DNA from: Rhodospirillaceae bacterium
GTDB taxonomy: Bacteria > Pseudomonadota > Alphaproteobacteria > Rhodospirillales > Rhodospirillaceae
NCBI GenBank assembly: GCA_019752235.1
Contig: JAIEMI010000303.1
Coordinates: forward strand, 1 to 37,914
Direction: 5' to 3'
Length of the DNA stretch: 37,914 nt
The position numbers were made by a program, and so were the translations under genes. Of this stretch, positions 37,476-37,914 are shown one piece after another. Numbering within the stretch: the first letter of the stretch is position 1; the number at the start of each line of letters is the position of its first letter. Under the pieces are notes generated by a model. The model searched no databases. It had not been told where the DNA came from and saw nothing but the letters and a program-made list of their open reading frames with translations.

Positions 37476-37914
37476 GAACGATTGCTTTCCTTGGCGCTCT
37501 GTTGCTGACAACGGTCGCTTCCGCACAGGACCATGCCGATCACGGCGCTTCCGAGACGCCCGCGCAGTCTCCGGCTGCGGCGCAGGCTCCAACACCGGCC
37601 GCACCAGCGCACGATCACAGCCAGATGCAAGCGCCCCCTTCTAGCGCAACCGAACCTGCACCCACGCCAGCGCGCAAAGGCCGTATTCTCCACTACAAGA
37701 ATCCGATGGGAAAGACGGACACGTCGCCCGTCCCCAAAAAGGATTCCATGGGGATGGACTATATTCCTGTGTACGAGAGCGACGTTGCGCCGACGATAAC
37801 CGACCATGCGGCTGACCGCCTCTTTGGCCCCAATACCATGGCCGCTTCGCGAGCACTGTTGAAGACCGAACACGGAGGTGAACTGACTTCGCTCTTGATC
37901 GTCAATATTTTCGA
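37472..37914 (+). CDS. copB: CopB-like outer-membrane copper resistance protein with an N-terminal metal-binding domain (truncated by window end)
   Basis: GTG start overlapping the copA stop (GTGA); signal peptide, His/Ala/Pro linker, KGRILHYKNPMGKTDTSPVPKKDSMGMDYIPVYE, then DHAADRLFGPNTMAASRALLKTEHGGELTSLLIVNIF. Confidence 0.8.
   Translation, partial: MRTIAFLGALLLTTVASAQDHADHGASETPAQSPAAAQAPTPAAPAHDHSQMQAPPSSATEPAPTPARKGRILHYKNPMGKTDTSPVPKKDSMGMDYIPVYESDVAPTITDHAADRLFGPNTMAASRALLKTEHGGELTSLLIVNIF

Noticed and set aside
1-37914. CRISPR arrays, IS elements with terminal inverted repeats, or rRNA genes
   Set aside because: No regularly spaced direct repeats, transposase-like ORFs or rRNA signatures were seen.
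8282-37914. Right attachment site (second copy of the tRNA-Gly 3' end)
   Set aside because: No second TTCGATTCCCTTCACCCGCTCCA-like sequence noticed; the element probably continues past the window. A manual scan could miss short or imperfect copies.

Overview
The window looks like a core-genome/mobile-element junction in a high-GC, probably alphaproteobacterial, chromosome. The left part (1-8.2 kb) carries the 5' end of tuf, a phosphate-scavenging cluster (beta-propeller phytase, TonB-dependent receptor, PhoX-type phosphatase) with a readable Pho-box-like repeat, a cytochrome c'-like gene, and an XRE regulator divergent from a small membrane protein. A tRNA-Gly(TCC) at 8209-8282 is followed about 100 bp later by a tyrosine integrase, which marks the left end of a putative integrative (conjugative) element that runs off the right edge. 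Element cargo, in order: a three-gene Lamassu/DdmABC- or ABC-3C-like defence operon (DUF4297/Cap4-type nuclease, small middle protein, SMC/Rad50-like ATPase with a four-cysteine hook); a DUF6499-DUF2285 protein resembling the ICE excision activator FseA; a Co/Zn/Cd efflux cluster (P1B-4 ATPase, CzcCBA RND pump, PII-NG-like protein, exported ChuX/HutX-like protein, DmeRF); and a copper cluster (CsoR, Cu-ATPase, DUF305, CopD, YcnI, CopC, CusF-like, CnrYXH-like ECF module, CopA multicopper oxidase, CopB with a fused metal-binding domain). All family calls come from reading translated motifs by eye; no database search was run.
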